The notes under the pieces were generated by a model. The model was given only the letters and a program-made list of their open reading frames with translations. It had not been told where the DNA came from and made no database searches. A stretch of 64,000 nucleotides of DNA from CAVQEG01 sp963711465. GTDB taxonomy: Bacteria > Bacteroidota > Ignavibacteria > OLB7. The translations under genes and the position numbers were made by a program. Shown one piece after another: positions 1 to 10,300 of the stretch. Each line of letters starts with the position of its first letter. Position 1 is the stretch's first letter. The stretch is taken from NCBI GenBank assembly GCA_963711465.1, contig CAVQEG010000003.1, forward strand, positions 248,001 through 312,000. The letters run 5' to 3'.

Positions 1-2
1 CG

Positions 3-2510
3 CCGTTCATGCTCTCGCAGGGCTCGCGTCCGTGCAACACGCGCGGCTACGTGCTGTCGATCGGCGGCGCCTATCCGGGCGACTACTCGGTCGCACCGAC
101 GAGCGGGACGGTCGACACGAATCAGTCGGTGACGCCGACGCTGACGTTCGCACCGCATGGGGTGGGGATACGCTACGCGACGCTGACGATTCGAGACGAT
201 AACGGACTGAACCGCCAACTGGTTCTGGCGGCCGAGGGGCTCAACCGGATCAACTGGATCGGTGACACGGCACAGGGCGGGACGCTCACGATGGCCGACG
301 GCGACACGCTGATGTCGAACCTGCTGGTGCTTCGAGGAGACACGGCGGTGTTCACACCGGTAACGATCGAGAACTTCGGCGCGAGCGGAGGAGCGGGAGC
401 ACCGGTGTCGGTGACGATCAGCGATCCGAGCGGACAGTTCACGGTGCTGCCGCCGGCGACGGCGACACTCGACGGCGGTCAGACATACACGCCGCAGATC
501 CAGTTCATCGCTCTTGGCGTGAGCTACCAGTACGCGACGATGACGATCACCGCCGACGGTCAGGTACGGACCTTCCCGCTGAAGCTCTTCTCGGCAGCTC
601 CCGCCGGTGACATGTTCGTCGACGGGACGAAGCTCGGACCCGACGTATCGCTGTATCGCTCTCTGACGAGTTGTGTCGGCGAGGTGGCGAACACGAAGAC
701 ACTGACGGTGAAGAACACCGGCTACGGCGGCTTCATTCTTCAGGAGCCGATGATTTACCGGACGGACACGGCGGTGACGGCGACGGCACCACCGTACCCG
801 GTGCTGATCGACGCGTTCGGTCAGCCGATTCCGGCAGAGGATTACGTAATCACGCGGACGCCGCCGGTGCTGCCGAACTGGCGCGATCCGGCGAACATGG
901 TGAGCTGGCCGGACACGGTAGCCGCGGGCCAGACGGCGACGTACTACCTGACGTTCGTGAGCTCGGAGCCGGGCAAGCGCTACGCTCGGGCGTTCTTCCA
1001 CACCAACGGACAGAACATCGTAGGCACGGACTACGACGGGCAGACGGTGGACGGACTGCTGACGTTCAGTCTGGTGGGCCGAGGCATCGGGGGTCAGCTT
1101 TCGGACATGCCGGTCGAGCACCAGGCACCGAAGCCGATCGTGTTCGCGAACGAAGTCCGAGTCGGCGATTCGGTGGACATGAACGTGACGTGGTACAACA
1201 CGGGGGACTGCAGTCTGAAGGTGGACCTCTCACGGCTGCGGATCATCGCTGGCGACGTGAACGACTTCCGCCTGGTTACGGCGTTCGGCCAGACGGTGAG
1301 TCCGGCCATGAAGGGGATCCAGACGGTGTCCCCGGACTCGACGATGACGCTGAGGGTTCGGTTCCTGCCGCAGCGTTCGGGTTCACGACGGGCGACGATT
1401 CGCATCCAGACGAACGACTCGGCGGAGGTGATCCCGGGGATCTCCAACCGCGGGGAGTACCGGATCGACGTGTACGGTCAGGGCCAGTCGGGACTGGACT
1501 ACGTGGACGTGTCGTTCCCGCCGACGCTGGTAGGGGGGACATCGCAGCGAGGAGTGAAGCTGGAGAACAGTTCGGTGGAGGCAGTGGAGATCGTGTCGAT
1601 CGACGTTGTGGGAGCCGACTCGCTGCAGTTCGCCGAGGACGGATCGCAGCCATGGCCGACGCTTCCTCACACGGTGCTGCCGGGTGAGCAGCTGACGCTG
1701 TCGGTGGTGTTGACGCCGACGGGAGCGCCGGGGATGCGGACGGCGCGACTGCGGCTGACGCTGTCGAACGGCCAGGTGATCGAGGTACCGCTGAGCGGCG
1801 AGGCAGGCGTCCAGACGTTGGTGGTGACACCGACGACGCTGTTCACGGGGAGCACGATCACGGCAGGGACGGTGGATCGCGCGGAGGTAGCGGTGACGAA
1901 CACGGGGACGCTGCCGATCGTTCTGCAGCAGCCGACGATCAGCGGAGCGGACGGTGGGAACTACACGGTGACGCCGTTCGCGCGCCTGGTACTGGATGCG
2001 GGGGCGACGGAGATACTGGAGGTGACGTTTGCGCCGGATGCGGCTCGGACGTACGCGGCGACGATGACGATCATGTCGAACGCGGGGAACCAGACGGTGA
2101 CGCTTGGTGGCAACGGAGCGGGGATCAAGCCGGCAGGAGGCGCGGATGACCAGCAGGTACGAGGTCAGACGGGGGGAGAACTGACGCAGAACGGTGGGAA
2201 CGAGGAGGCGCTGGGCGTCGCGGGAGTGGAACGGAGTGTGGAGCAGGCCGGTGTGACGAGTCTGCAGGTGAGTCCGAACCCGACGAGCGGGCGAGCGGTG
2301 GTCGGGTGGCATCAGTCACGACGGGCGACGGTTGGAATCGCGCTATATGACGCGACGGGCCGGGCGGTTCAGGAAGTGACCGCAGGCGAAGCGTCGGCCG
2401 GGGATCACAGCGTAGCGGTGGATGGGAGCGGACTGGAGAGCGGGGTGTACCTGGTGCGCCTGACGGTCGACGGCGCGACGACGACGCGTCGCCTCGTCAT
2501 CATGCGCTGA
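3..2510 (+). CDS. Partial choice-of-anchor D surface protein with T9SS sorting domain
   Basis: The reading frame is open to the left edge of the window, so the N-terminus is missing and at least 835 residues are visible. The visible part is a chain of roughly 100-residue Ig-like (HYDIN/ASPM-like, choice-of-anchor D) modules, recognisable by the recurring pattern of a conserved F-x-P followed by G-x-R-x-A-x-L near the end of each module. The last about 75 residues form a type IX secretion sorting domain (NPTSG near its start, SGVYLVRL near its end). Established for the family: such tails direct export through the outer membrane and surface attachment. The specific function is unknown. A strong terminator follows 30 bases after the stop. 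Confidence 0.85.
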   Translation, partial: PFMLSQGSRPCNTRGYVLSIGGAYPGDYSVAPTSGTVDTNQSVTPTLTFAPHGVGIRYATLTIRDDNGLNRQLVLAAEGLNRINWIGDTAQGGTLTMADGDTLMSNLLVLRGDTAVFTPVTIENFGASGGAGAPVSVTISDPSGQFTVLPPATATLDGGQTYTPQIQFIALGVSYQYATMTITADGQVRTFPLKLFSAAPAGDMFVDGTKLGPDVSLYRSLTSCVGEVANTKTLTVKNTGYGGFILQEPMIYRTDTAVTATAPPYPVLIDAFGQPIPAEDYVITRTPPVLPNWRDPANMVSWPDTVAAGQTATYYLTFVSSEPGKRYARAFFHTNGQNIVGTDYDGQTVDGLLTFSLVGRGIGGQLSDMPVEHQAPKPIVFANEVRVGDSVDMNVTWYNTGDCSLKVDLSRLRIIAGDVNDFRLVTAFGQTVSPAMKGIQTVSPDSTMTLRVRFLPQRSGSRRATIRIQTNDSAEVIPGISNRGEYRIDVYGQGQSGLDYVDVSFPPTLVGGTSQRGVKLENSSVEAVEIVSIDVVGADSLQFAEDGSQPWPTLPHTVLPGEQLTLSVVLTPTGAPGMRTARLRLTLSNGQVIEVPLSGEAGVQTLVVTPTTLFTGSTITAGTVDRAEVAVTNTGTLPIVLQQPTISGADGGNYTVTPFARLVLDAGATEILEVTFAPDAARTYAATMTIMSNAGNQTVTLGGNGAGIKPAGGADDQQVRGQTGGELTQNGGNEEALGVAGVERSVEQAGVTSLQVSPNPTSGRAVVGWHQSRRATVGIALYDATGRAVQEVTAGEASAGDHSVAVDGSGLESGVYLVRLTVDGATTTRRLVIMR

Positions 2511-2540
2511 CCCACAGCGTTTCGACAGCGAGCAATCGCC

Positions 2541-2574
2541 GGCGGGGCGGTCTCCGAAAGGAGATCGCCCCGCC
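2541..2574 (+). terminator. Intrinsic terminator after the surface protein gene
   Basis: A 15-bp GC-rich stem (GGCGGGGCGGTCTCC paired with its complement, one G-T wobble) closes on a GAAA tetraloop and is followed by TTCGTTT. It lies 30 bases past the stop at 2510 and before pdxJ. Confidence 0.8.
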
Positions 2575-2664
2575 TTCGTTTGGTCACGTCCCGCTCACCG
2601 AAGAAATTCTCCACACCACGTTCGTTCCCGAACGAATTCGTCACAACCAATCCCTCACCATCCG

Positions 2665-3435
2665 ATGACAACCCTCAGCGTCAACGTCAACAAGGTGGCC
2701 ACGCTGCGCAACACACGCACGATCGGCATACCCAGCGTCGTTCACATCGCCCGGCTCGCGCTCGAGGCCGGTGCGGGCGGAATCACTGTGCATCCGCGTC
2801 CCGACCGACGGCACATCCTGCCCGAGGATGTGGCCGATCTCGCCCGGATGATCAAGAAGATGCCCCGAGCCGAATTCAACATCGAGGGCAATCCGTTCCA
2901 CGACTACATGGACTACGCGCGCCAGTATCGTCCGACACAGTGTACGCTGGTTCCGGATGAACCCGATGCTTTCACCAGCAATCAGGGCTGGGATCTGGCG
3001 CGTGACGGCGAACGAATTCGCCCGATCATCGCGGAACTGCGCTCGCTGGGCTGTCGCGTGAGTCTGTTCATGGATCCGGACCCCGAGGGCGTCGAGCGCG
3101 CGGCCGAGGTGGGTGCTGATCGCGTCGAACTGTACACCGAGCCGTACGCATCGGCGTTTGCCACCGGCGAATTCCATGAGGTTCTGGGAAAATTTGAACG
3201 CGCCGCCGGCCGTGCGGCATCGCTCGGTCTGCGCGTCAACGCCGGACACGATCTCAACCGGGCGAATCTCGGTCCGTTCCTCGATGCCGTCTCCAACGTC
3301 GTGGAGGTCTCGATCGGTCATGCGCTCATCGCCGATGCGCTCGAATTCGGCATCGCCGGCACCGTTCGGAAGTACCGCGCAATCACCCGGCGAAGCCGAT
3401 CGGAGCGGATTGTTCCGCGCCCGCCCGTTCGCTAG
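2665..3435 (+). CDS. pdxJ: Pyridoxine 5'-phosphate synthase PdxJ
   Basis: This cytosolic TIM-barrel enzyme condenses 1-deoxyxylulose 5-phosphate with 3-amino-2-oxopropyl phosphate in the DXP-dependent vitamin B6 pathway. At 256 residues it is close to the usual 235-245. The N-terminus has the typical LSVNVNKVATLRNTR segment, then GAGGITVHPRPDRRHI, which carries the catalytic and substrate-binding His and Arg residues, and later the RVELYTEPYA and GLRVNAGHDLN blocks that end the barrel. The ATG start is the first in frame and gives the canonical N-terminus. It stands alone after a terminator and 64 bases before a thioredoxin-like gene on the same strand. Confidence 0.95.
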   Translation: MTTLSVNVNKVATLRNTRTIGIPSVVHIARLALEAGAGGITVHPRPDRRHILPEDVADLARMIKKMPRAEFNIEGNPFHDYMDYARQYRPTQCTLVPDEPDAFTSNQGWDLARDGERIRPIIAELRSLGCRVSLFMDPDPEGVERAAEVGADRVELYTEPYASAFATGEFHEVLGKFERAAGRAASLGLRVNAGHDLNRANLGPFLDAVSNVVEVSIGHALIADALEFGIAGTVRKYRAITRRSRSERIVPRPPVR

Positions 3436-3499
3436 CTTGACGGTCTTTTCCAACCGTGGCTCCCCGCACACGCATCCGAATTCTCCATGAGGTAGATCG

Positions 3500-5173
3500 A
3501 TGAAGCGATTGCTCCTTCTTCCGCTGCTGCTCGTCGCCCTGGCCGCTCCGCAGGTGGCGACCTCGCAGACGACGGCCGCGTCCGCGCTCAGCGTCTCCGG
3601 TCGCGTCGTCGGTGCCGACGGTGCGCCGATGAAGCTCGCACACGTGCACCTGATGCATGCCTCCGACAAGGACACGTCGATCGCGTCGAACGTGGTGAGC
3701 GCCGATGGGTCGTATGCGATGAACATTCCCGGTACCGGTGCCTACGCGCTCGAGTTCACCGGCGTCAGTCACCAGGCCTATACCGTTCCGCTGCTCATTA
3801 CCGCAACCGCGCCCATCAGACTCGATGTGCAGCTGGCCGCCAATGAGATGTCCGACGATCCGCCGAGCATCATCGGCGACTTCAATGACTTCGATTTCCA
3901 ATCGGCCGAACCGATGCGTGATGCCGGCAACGGCACGTGGGCAGCCACACTTCCGGCGAAGAACGGAGAAGTCGGCTACCAGATCATGAAGTCCGTCGAG
4001 GGACACAGCGTCAACGGCACCATGGCCGATCGCTTCGAATACGATGGTGGCGGTGACTATCGCTCGATCGTCAAGGCGAGCGGACCCGACGTCACGATCG
4101 TCTACGATCCGTCGAAAATGCCCGCGCCGCACGGTGCCGCCGTCGCGACGTTCGCCGATCAGTCGTCGGTCGTCGCCCGCTTCGCCACGCTCGATATGCA
4201 GACGAACGCGCTGCTCGACGACATTCGATCGAAGATGGTGGACTACCAGCGCAAGTACGGTACCGTCGAGTCCTTCAGCTATCCGATCGATTCAGAACTC
4301 GATCGACTGCTGAAGCAGATGGATGCCGAGAAGTCGCCGATCATCCGCCAGGCACTGGCACTCGAATACGTCCAGCTGGCCGCTACCACCCGCCCGAAGT
4401 ACGTCGACAAGGACCGGCTCGCGAAGGTGATTCCGACCATCGAACCCGCCTCACCGCTCAACGCGATGATGCTCGGACTCATCGAGCGCGCCTATGCCAT
4501 GGCGGGATTGAAGAATTACGACGCATACGCCTCCCGCATGATCAAGGAGAATCCCGATCGTGGCGTCAAGTCCGCCGCCCTCTTCGAGAATCTCGTCGGC
4601 GCCAGCTATGCCGGTGATCTCGAGAAGACGAAACTCTACTACACGCAGCTGACGAAGGATTTCTCCGATACACCGTACGGCAAGTACGCGGAGAATTTCT
4701 CCCCCGACCGCGACGTGATGCCCGGCAAGCCGGTGCCCGACTTCTCCTTCACCTCCCTGAAGGACTCCACCGTCACCTACTCGCGTACCAGTATGCTCGG
4801 TCAGTACTACATGATCGACTTCTGGGCGACCTGGTGCGGTCCGTGCCGCGGTGAACTGCCCGGCATCGAGTCGGCCTACCAGAAGTTCAAGGGCCACAAC
4901 TTCCAGATTCTCAGTCTCTCCTTCGATCGCAGACCCGAGGATATCGCCCCCTTCCGTGCGAAGTACTTCCCCATGGAGTGGGTGCATGGCTTCGTCAACG
5001 GTGGCTTCCGCAGTGACCTGGCGAAGACCTTCGAGGTCGCCGGAATTCCCAAGCCGATTCTCGTCGGACCCGACGGCATGATCCTCGCAACCGAAGGACA
5101 GCTCCGCGGCGAGAATCTCGAGAAGACACTGCGCAAGTACGTGCTCGGCGAACAGCTCGGCGACAATCGGTAG
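3500..5173 (+). CDS. Secreted TlpA/ResA-family thiol-disulfide protein with N-terminal carboxypeptidase-regulatory-like domain
   Basis: The 557-residue protein starts with a signal peptide (MKRLLLLPLLLVALAAP, cleavage near residue 22). Residues about 30-115 look like a transthyretin-like/carboxypeptidase-regulatory beta domain (VSGRVVGADGAPMKLA). A long helical middle follows, and residues about 410-550 form a thioredoxin fold with FWATWCGPC, the redox CxxC lying near residues 446-449. Such proteins reduce or oxidise disulfides in the periplasm, for example in cytochrome c maturation. The cis-proline loop is represented by VAGIPKPILV. GAGG seven bases before the ATG supports this start. The middle region matches no family I recognise. 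Confidence 0.88.
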   Translation: MKRLLLLPLLLVALAAPQVATSQTTAASALSVSGRVVGADGAPMKLAHVHLMHASDKDTSIASNVVSADGSYAMNIPGTGAYALEFTGVSHQAYTVPLLITATAPIRLDVQLAANEMSDDPPSIIGDFNDFDFQSAEPMRDAGNGTWAATLPAKNGEVGYQIMKSVEGHSVNGTMADRFEYDGGGDYRSIVKASGPDVTIVYDPSKMPAPHGAAVATFADQSSVVARFATLDMQTNALLDDIRSKMVDYQRKYGTVESFSYPIDSELDRLLKQMDAEKSPIIRQALALEYVQLAATTRPKYVDKDRLAKVIPTIEPASPLNAMMLGLIERAYAMAGLKNYDAYASRMIKENPDRGVKSAALFENLVGASYAGDLEKTKLYYTQLTKDFSDTPYGKYAENFSPDRDVMPGKPVPDFSFTSLKDSTVTYSRTSMLGQYYMIDFWATWCGPCRGELPGIESAYQKFKGHNFQILSLSFDRRPEDIAPFRAKYFPMEWVHGFVNGGFRSDLAKTFEVAGIPKPILVGPDGMILATEGQLRGENLEKTLRKYVLGEQLGDNR

Positions 5174-5194
5174 GAAGAATTCGTTCGGTGCGAT

Positions 5195-5220
5195 GGCGGC
5201 TCCGCTTCGGTGGGGCCGCC
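5195..5220 (+). terminator. Probable intrinsic terminator
   Basis: A 9-bp stem (GGCGGCTCC against GGGGCCGCC, one wobble) with an 8-base loop is followed within 4 bases by a TTTT run. It sits 21 bases after the thioredoxin-like gene. Confidence 0.6.
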
Positions 5221-5356
5221 CGTGTTTTGTGGAGTGCCTCCAGCGAAGGCGGGCTTCGTTGCATGCGGATCGACCGAGGGGAGAAACCGAGGACATCCCT
5301 TCTGATGGTTCACATGCTCAGCCCGTTCCCATGGAGTGGAATTCAGACGACCCGAC

Positions 5357-6553
5357 ATGCGTATCTACCTCGACAACAGCGCCACGACCCGCATCGATCC
5401 ACGCGTGGTCGCTGCGATGGACAGTGCCCGCGATGGGGTCTTCGCCAACGCCAGCTCCGTGCACCGCGACGGTCAGCAGGCACGCGTGCGACTCGAAGAG
5501 GCGCGCGAGACGATCGCCGCCCCGCTCGGTGCCGAGTTGCGGGAGATCGTCCTGACCTCCGGCGGCACCGAGGCGAACAACCTCGCCCTCAAGGGCGTCG
5601 CGCTCTCGCGGTTCCTCGGCAACGGCAGCTGGCCGACGATCGTTACCGCGCCCACCGAACATCACGCAGTGCTGCATCCGGTTGAATTCCTCGCCCGCAT
5701 GGGAGCGCCCGTCAGGTTCGTGACCGTCGACGAACAGGGACGCGTCGCACCGGACGCACTGCGCGATCTGCTGTCGTCGCTCGATGGCTCCGCCGGAATT
5801 CTCGTGTCGATCATGCATGCGAACAACGAGACGGGCGTGCTCAATCCGGTGGCGGAGCTGGCCGAGGTGGTACACGCCGCGGGCGGGCTGCTGCATACCG
5901 ACGCCGTCCAGTCGTTCGGCAAACTCTCGTTCACCGCGCGGTCGCTCGGCGTCGATCTGCTGTCGACGTCGGCGCACAAGCTGCATGGGCCGAAGGGAAT
6001 CGGAGCGCTGTACGTGAACCGTGCGGTCGAGCTCGAGCCGTTGCTGCACGGAGGAGGACAGGAGCGGAATCGGCGTGGTGGTACCGAGGCGACGCTATCG
6101 GCGATCGGCTTCGCTGCGGCGGTCTCCATGGCGGTCGAATCGCTCGAGGAGAATTCCGTCGCGATCTCTCGGATGCGTGATGCACTGCGCGCGCGGCTCG
6201 AGTCGATCGACGGCCTTCGGTGTATCACTCCGACCGAGCGGGTGGTGCCCAACGTCCTGTCGGTCACCTTCGACGACGCCGAGCGGCTCGACGGCGCCGG
6301 GCTGATCGTCGGAATGGATCTCGAGGGTGTCGCGGTGTCGAATGGGTCGGCATGCACCTCGGGAAGCATTCAGCCAAGTCACGTGCTTGCGGCGATGGGA
6401 CTTCGCGAAGCGCAGGCAAAGGCGGCGGTGCGATTCTCGCTGAGTCGCATGACCACCGAGGCAGAGCTTGAATTCGCGTCAGCGGCGCTTGCGCGGGTCG
6501 TCGGCCGCATGCGCGATCGGGTGTCCCAGCGAAACGAATCCCTCCATCCATGA
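5357..6553 (+). CDS. Cysteine desulfurase (NifS/IscS family)
   Basis: A PLP-dependent aminotransferase-fold enzyme that takes sulfur from cysteine as an enzyme persulfide for Fe-S clusters and thio-modified RNAs. The start at MRIYLDNSATTR is preferred because it gives the canonical family N-terminus; an in-frame ATG 21 bases upstream is less likely. Visible motifs are TEHHAV (PLP-stacking His), the Schiff-base lysine in SAHKLHGPKG, and the active-site Cys in NGSACTSGS, a class I-type loop. About 398 residues, normal for the family. Its stop overlaps the next gene's start (ATGA), so the two are probably translationally coupled. Whether it serves Fe-S assembly or tRNA thiolation cannot be told, as no scaffold or thiolase is adjacent. 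Confidence 0.92.
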   Translation: MRIYLDNSATTRIDPRVVAAMDSARDGVFANASSVHRDGQQARVRLEEARETIAAPLGAELREIVLTSGGTEANNLALKGVALSRFLGNGSWPTIVTAPTEHHAVLHPVEFLARMGAPVRFVTVDEQGRVAPDALRDLLSSLDGSAGILVSIMHANNETGVLNPVAELAEVVHAAGGLLHTDAVQSFGKLSFTARSLGVDLLSTSAHKLHGPKGIGALYVNRAVELEPLLHGGGQERNRRGGTEATLSAIGFAAAVSMAVESLEENSVAISRMRDALRARLESIDGLRCITPTERVVPNVLSVTFDDAERLDGAGLIVGMDLEGVAVSNGSACTSGSIQPSHVLAAMGLREAQAKAAVRFSLSRMTTEAELEFASAALARVVGRMRDRVSQRNESLHP

Positions 6554-7224
6554 GTCTGAGCGCTACTGCTGCCATGACACTGTCCATTGAATCCTTCGAA
6601 TGCGGTCCGGTCGCGACCAACGCCTGGCTGGCGTACGATCCGGAAAGCCGCGATGCGGTGCTGATCGACGCCCCGCCCGAATCGGCCGCGGTGATCATCG
6701 CTGCGGCCGAACGCGCGGGCGTTGAACCGGCAGCGCTCGTGCTGACGCACACCCACTGGGATCACACCGCCGCCGCCGCCGCGCTGAAGCGGCACTTCCC
6801 GTCGATGGTCATCTATGTGCATCCCGAGGATCGCTATCGCCTCGTCAATCCGATGGAGCACACCGTGTGGCCGCTTCCGTTCACCATCGAAGCGGTCGAA
6901 CCGGACGCGACGCTGCACGACGGGGATGAACTGGAAATCGGAACGATCGCCTTCGAGGTAATCCACACGCCGGGACACACCGAGGGTGGCATCTGCCTCT
7001 ACGAACGCGATACCGGCGACCTGTTCGCCGGCGACACGATCTTCGCCGGATCGGTCGGGCGCACCGACCTGCCCGGCGGCGACTGGCCGACGCTGAGCCG
7101 CTCGATCGAGCGCCGGCTGATGGATCTGCCCGACGACGTACGGATTCATCCCGGTCACGGTCCGTCGACCACCGTCGGACGCGAGCGCGTGGCGAATCCG
7201 TTCGTGGGCGAGGGTGGGGCGTAG
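6550..7224 (+). CDS. MBL-fold metallohydrolase (glyoxalase II-like)
   Basis: A 224-residue metallo-beta-lactamase-fold hydrolase. The di-metal motif HTHWDH lies at residues 67-72. The third metal ligand region is HTPGHTEGG and the bridging Asp is in FAGDTIF. The GSVGRTDLPGGD segment and terminal IHPGHGPSTT are typical of the hydroxyacylglutathione hydrolase-like/persulfide-dioxygenase-like branch. It overlaps the cysteine desulfurase by four bases, which makes a role in thiol or sulfur chemistry attractive, but this is inference. An internal Met at residue 9 is an alternative start. The gene is followed by a bidirectional terminator. Confidence 0.88.
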   Translation: MSLSATAAMTLSIESFECGPVATNAWLAYDPESRDAVLIDAPPESAAVIIAAAERAGVEPAALVLTHTHWDHTAAAAALKRHFPSMVIYVHPEDRYRLVNPMEHTVWPLPFTIEAVEPDATLHDGDELEIGTIAFEVIHTPGHTEGGICLYERDTGDLFAGDTIFAGSVGRTDLPGGDWPTLSRSIERRLMDLPDDVRIHPGHGPSTTVGRERVANPFVGEGGA

Positions 7225-7252
7225 GCCCTTTCCGAACTCTCCCGAAATACAA

Positions 7253-7283
7253 AGAGCCCTCCCGCTGCCCACGGGAGGGCTCT
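7253..7283. terminator. Bidirectional terminator between convergent genes
   Basis: A perfect 12-bp stem (AGAGCCCTCCCG and its complement) with a 7-base loop lies between the convergent MBL hydrolase and T9SS protein genes. Short A- and T-containing flanks on both sides would let it serve both. Confidence 0.7.
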
Positions 7284-7333
7284 CGTCTGCCCAGACCGGA
7301 CCTCGTGTGCCCTCTGGACCTCGGTACGTTCGC

Positions 7334-10300
7334 CTACCGCACGACCTGCATCGACCGGGTCTCGTTGGAAGAACCGCTGCGCAGCGTGTAGTAGTAGGTG
7401 CCGCTCGGAAGTGCGGCGGTATTGACGACCACCACGTGCTCGCCCGCCATCAGCGACTCGCCGTCGATCGGCCGTGCCACCTCGTTGCCCCGCTCATCGG
7501 TGATCATCAGCGTCACGTTCTGATCGGACGTCGGCAGGTGGAACCGGATCGTCGCGCTGGTGCTGGTGGGATTCGGCGCGCTGCCCTCGAGGATGGCCGT
7601 CGAGGCGAACGGCGCCGAACCTCCTGCCACTCCCGAGACCGCCGAGTGCAGCGTGACCGATCCCTCGGTGACGGTCTGACCATAGTCGTTGACCGTGGCG
7701 AATCCCATCTCCACGTCGTCTCTGCCGCCACCGGCGATCGTCACGTAGATCGGTCCGTGCGTCTCCCCCGGTTCGAGCGTGATCTCCTCACCCGCCAGGT
7801 CATCTCCGGCGATGCCCCGCGAACCGTCGGTGCCGAGCATCAGCAGCGCGCTCGACGTGGCGTCGGTCGGTCCCACCGCAAGAATCTCGACGCCGTCGGG
7901 CGCGGTCAGCAGCAGTCGGGTGATCGATTCGTCGGTGCCGTTGGCGTTCTCCAGGTGCAGCGCGAACGTCCGCACGTCGGACTGCTTCGGTTCCTCGGCC
8001 GTCAGCTGGTCGCCGCCTGCGAGTCCGTCGCGTCGCAGCGTCACCATGGCAACCTCCTCGAGCGTGTCGTCGGGCATGCTCGAGAGCACGAAGTGCAGCG
8101 TCAGACGATTCACGAGTGCGGGTCGATCGTTCAGCCCGGTGTAGCTCAGATCGTAGTCGATCGTCGTACCGGCCGGTGCGTTCAGATCGAGCCAGGTGCG
8201 GCCGGCATGCACGAATGGATGGTACCCGTCGGCCGTCGCGTCGCTGATCGAGACATCCGGTTCGGCCGACTCGAGTTCCAGTCCGGTGTACGTGATCGAA
8301 CCGTACTGCGGGTCGACGTCGGGAAGCACGATGTGCATGTGGCCTTCATCGCCGTCGAGCACACCGCTGATGCCCGGTTCGTCGGCGCTCTGCGTCCGCG
8401 TCCCGCCCTTCTCGATTCGTCCGCCATGGACCGGACCGTGCAGCCACGGGAAGTGATGGATGATGATGAACCGCCGCCGCACCTTCGCGAACGTCAGCAC
8501 GGTGTCGCACGTGCGGCACTCGGCGTCGGTATAGCTGAAGCGGATTGCGTAGCGCACCGTGTCGCGCCAGCCGGCAAGCGCCGGTACCGAGAGATTCAGG
8601 TTGAACGAATTACCCGAAAGCACGACCGGGACGCTCGGACCCCACGTGATGTCGTGCGGCATCGGATAGCTCGGAAGCGTTCCCGCGCCGAACCCGCTCA
8701 GGAACCCGCCGGTAATGAATCCCCACGATGGACTGCTGTTGATCGACACGCTCACGAGCGTCGCCTTCACCTGCTTGATCGGCGTCGCACCCGGACCTGC
8801 GGCGAACATGAGACCGCCGACGGTCGAAGAACCGGAGTTGGTCACCGTGTTCGACAGCTTCAGGAACCGGTGCACGAAGTCGCGGCAGCAGTCGACCAGC
8901 TCGTCGTCGCATTTCGGCAGACGGATGTAGGCCGAGTCGAGACAGCAGTTCTCCCGCTGCTTGTCACAGATGCGGAAGTATACCTTGATCGTCGAGCCCG
9001 GTACCGCGCCCGGTCCGGTGATCGAGAAGCAGTAATTCGAGCTGACACCACCCGAGGGAATCGCCGGCGAGAACGTGACGAAGTTCGGCGTGATCGTGAA
9101 CGGACCACCTGGTGAAAGGAAGAGGTACTGCGCCGGCCAAGGGGCGATGTTCTTCACGCTGAAGCACCAGCCGAATCCCGGTCCCGCCGAGGTCGGACGG
9201 CATTCGATCGTGTCCTTGACCAGCGTCAGGCATCCCTGATCGACGGGCGGACAATCCGGAAGCGTCACGCGGACGTATTCTTCGCAGCATCGTTCTTCGA
9301 CACCGTCGGCCGACACGCAGCAGACTTTGACGAGCATCGACACGGTGGCACCGGCGACTGCTCCGGGACCGCTGATCAGCAGCGTGTGGGGACTCCACGA
9401 GGTCGACACGCTGAAGCCGGACGGACTGACCGACACACCGCTCGGCGATGTGACCGTCACGCTGGCGACCTGCGCGGTGCTGGCATCACACTGATGCAGA
9501 CTTCGGATTGCGAACGAGTAGTCGTATCCGGTCAGATTCGTGCCGGGAATCTGTGTGCACTCGACCTTCTCCTCGGACAGTTCGAAGCAGTCCTCCTGCG
9601 GCTTCGCGTCACAGCATTCGGGGCGGAGCACCGCGCCGTTGGAGGTGCCGACGAATCCCTCGATGCGAAGTCCGGAGGCGATCGCCTGCGAATTGGTCAC
9701 GACCACCCGGAGCGAATTCGCGCCCGCATTGAAATGCGCCGCGTTCGAGTCGATCATCATCGTCGAGACCGAGAAGGCCGGGCTGGCGGTAGTCGTACCG
9801 ACCAGGTAGCCGTTGAGGTAGACCGTCGCGCTGTCGTCGGCCCACACCTTCAACGTCAGCCTCGGCTCCTTGAAGTCGTGGTCCAGACAGAAGTTGGTTT
9901 CGTACTCGTAGTTGCCGTTGAGCTGGTTGCTCCACGTCGACGTCGAGGCGATCCACTGGCTGATGGGCGAGCTGCCCGGCGCCGCCCAGCCGCTGTTCGG
10001 TGCGATCACGTTTGCCGGTCGCGGCACTGTTCCACCGGCCGGATCGACGATCACCTGCCAGAACGGTGTCGTGACACCGGTCGGGTGAACGGTGTTGCTG
10101 ATCCTGTTCCAGCCCGTGCTGAGGGGCAGCCGGTCGAGGTGACAGGTGTCGTTCTGCGCCATCGCCCCGGTTCCCGCCAGCAGCAGGAGCACGAGACTCA
10201 TCATCATCGAGATCAGCCACGTTCCGATGTCGCCATGCGGGTCGCCCATCGGATCGTCGTGGCCGTCTCGTCCGGCCGTCCGGTTCGTATCGAACGAATC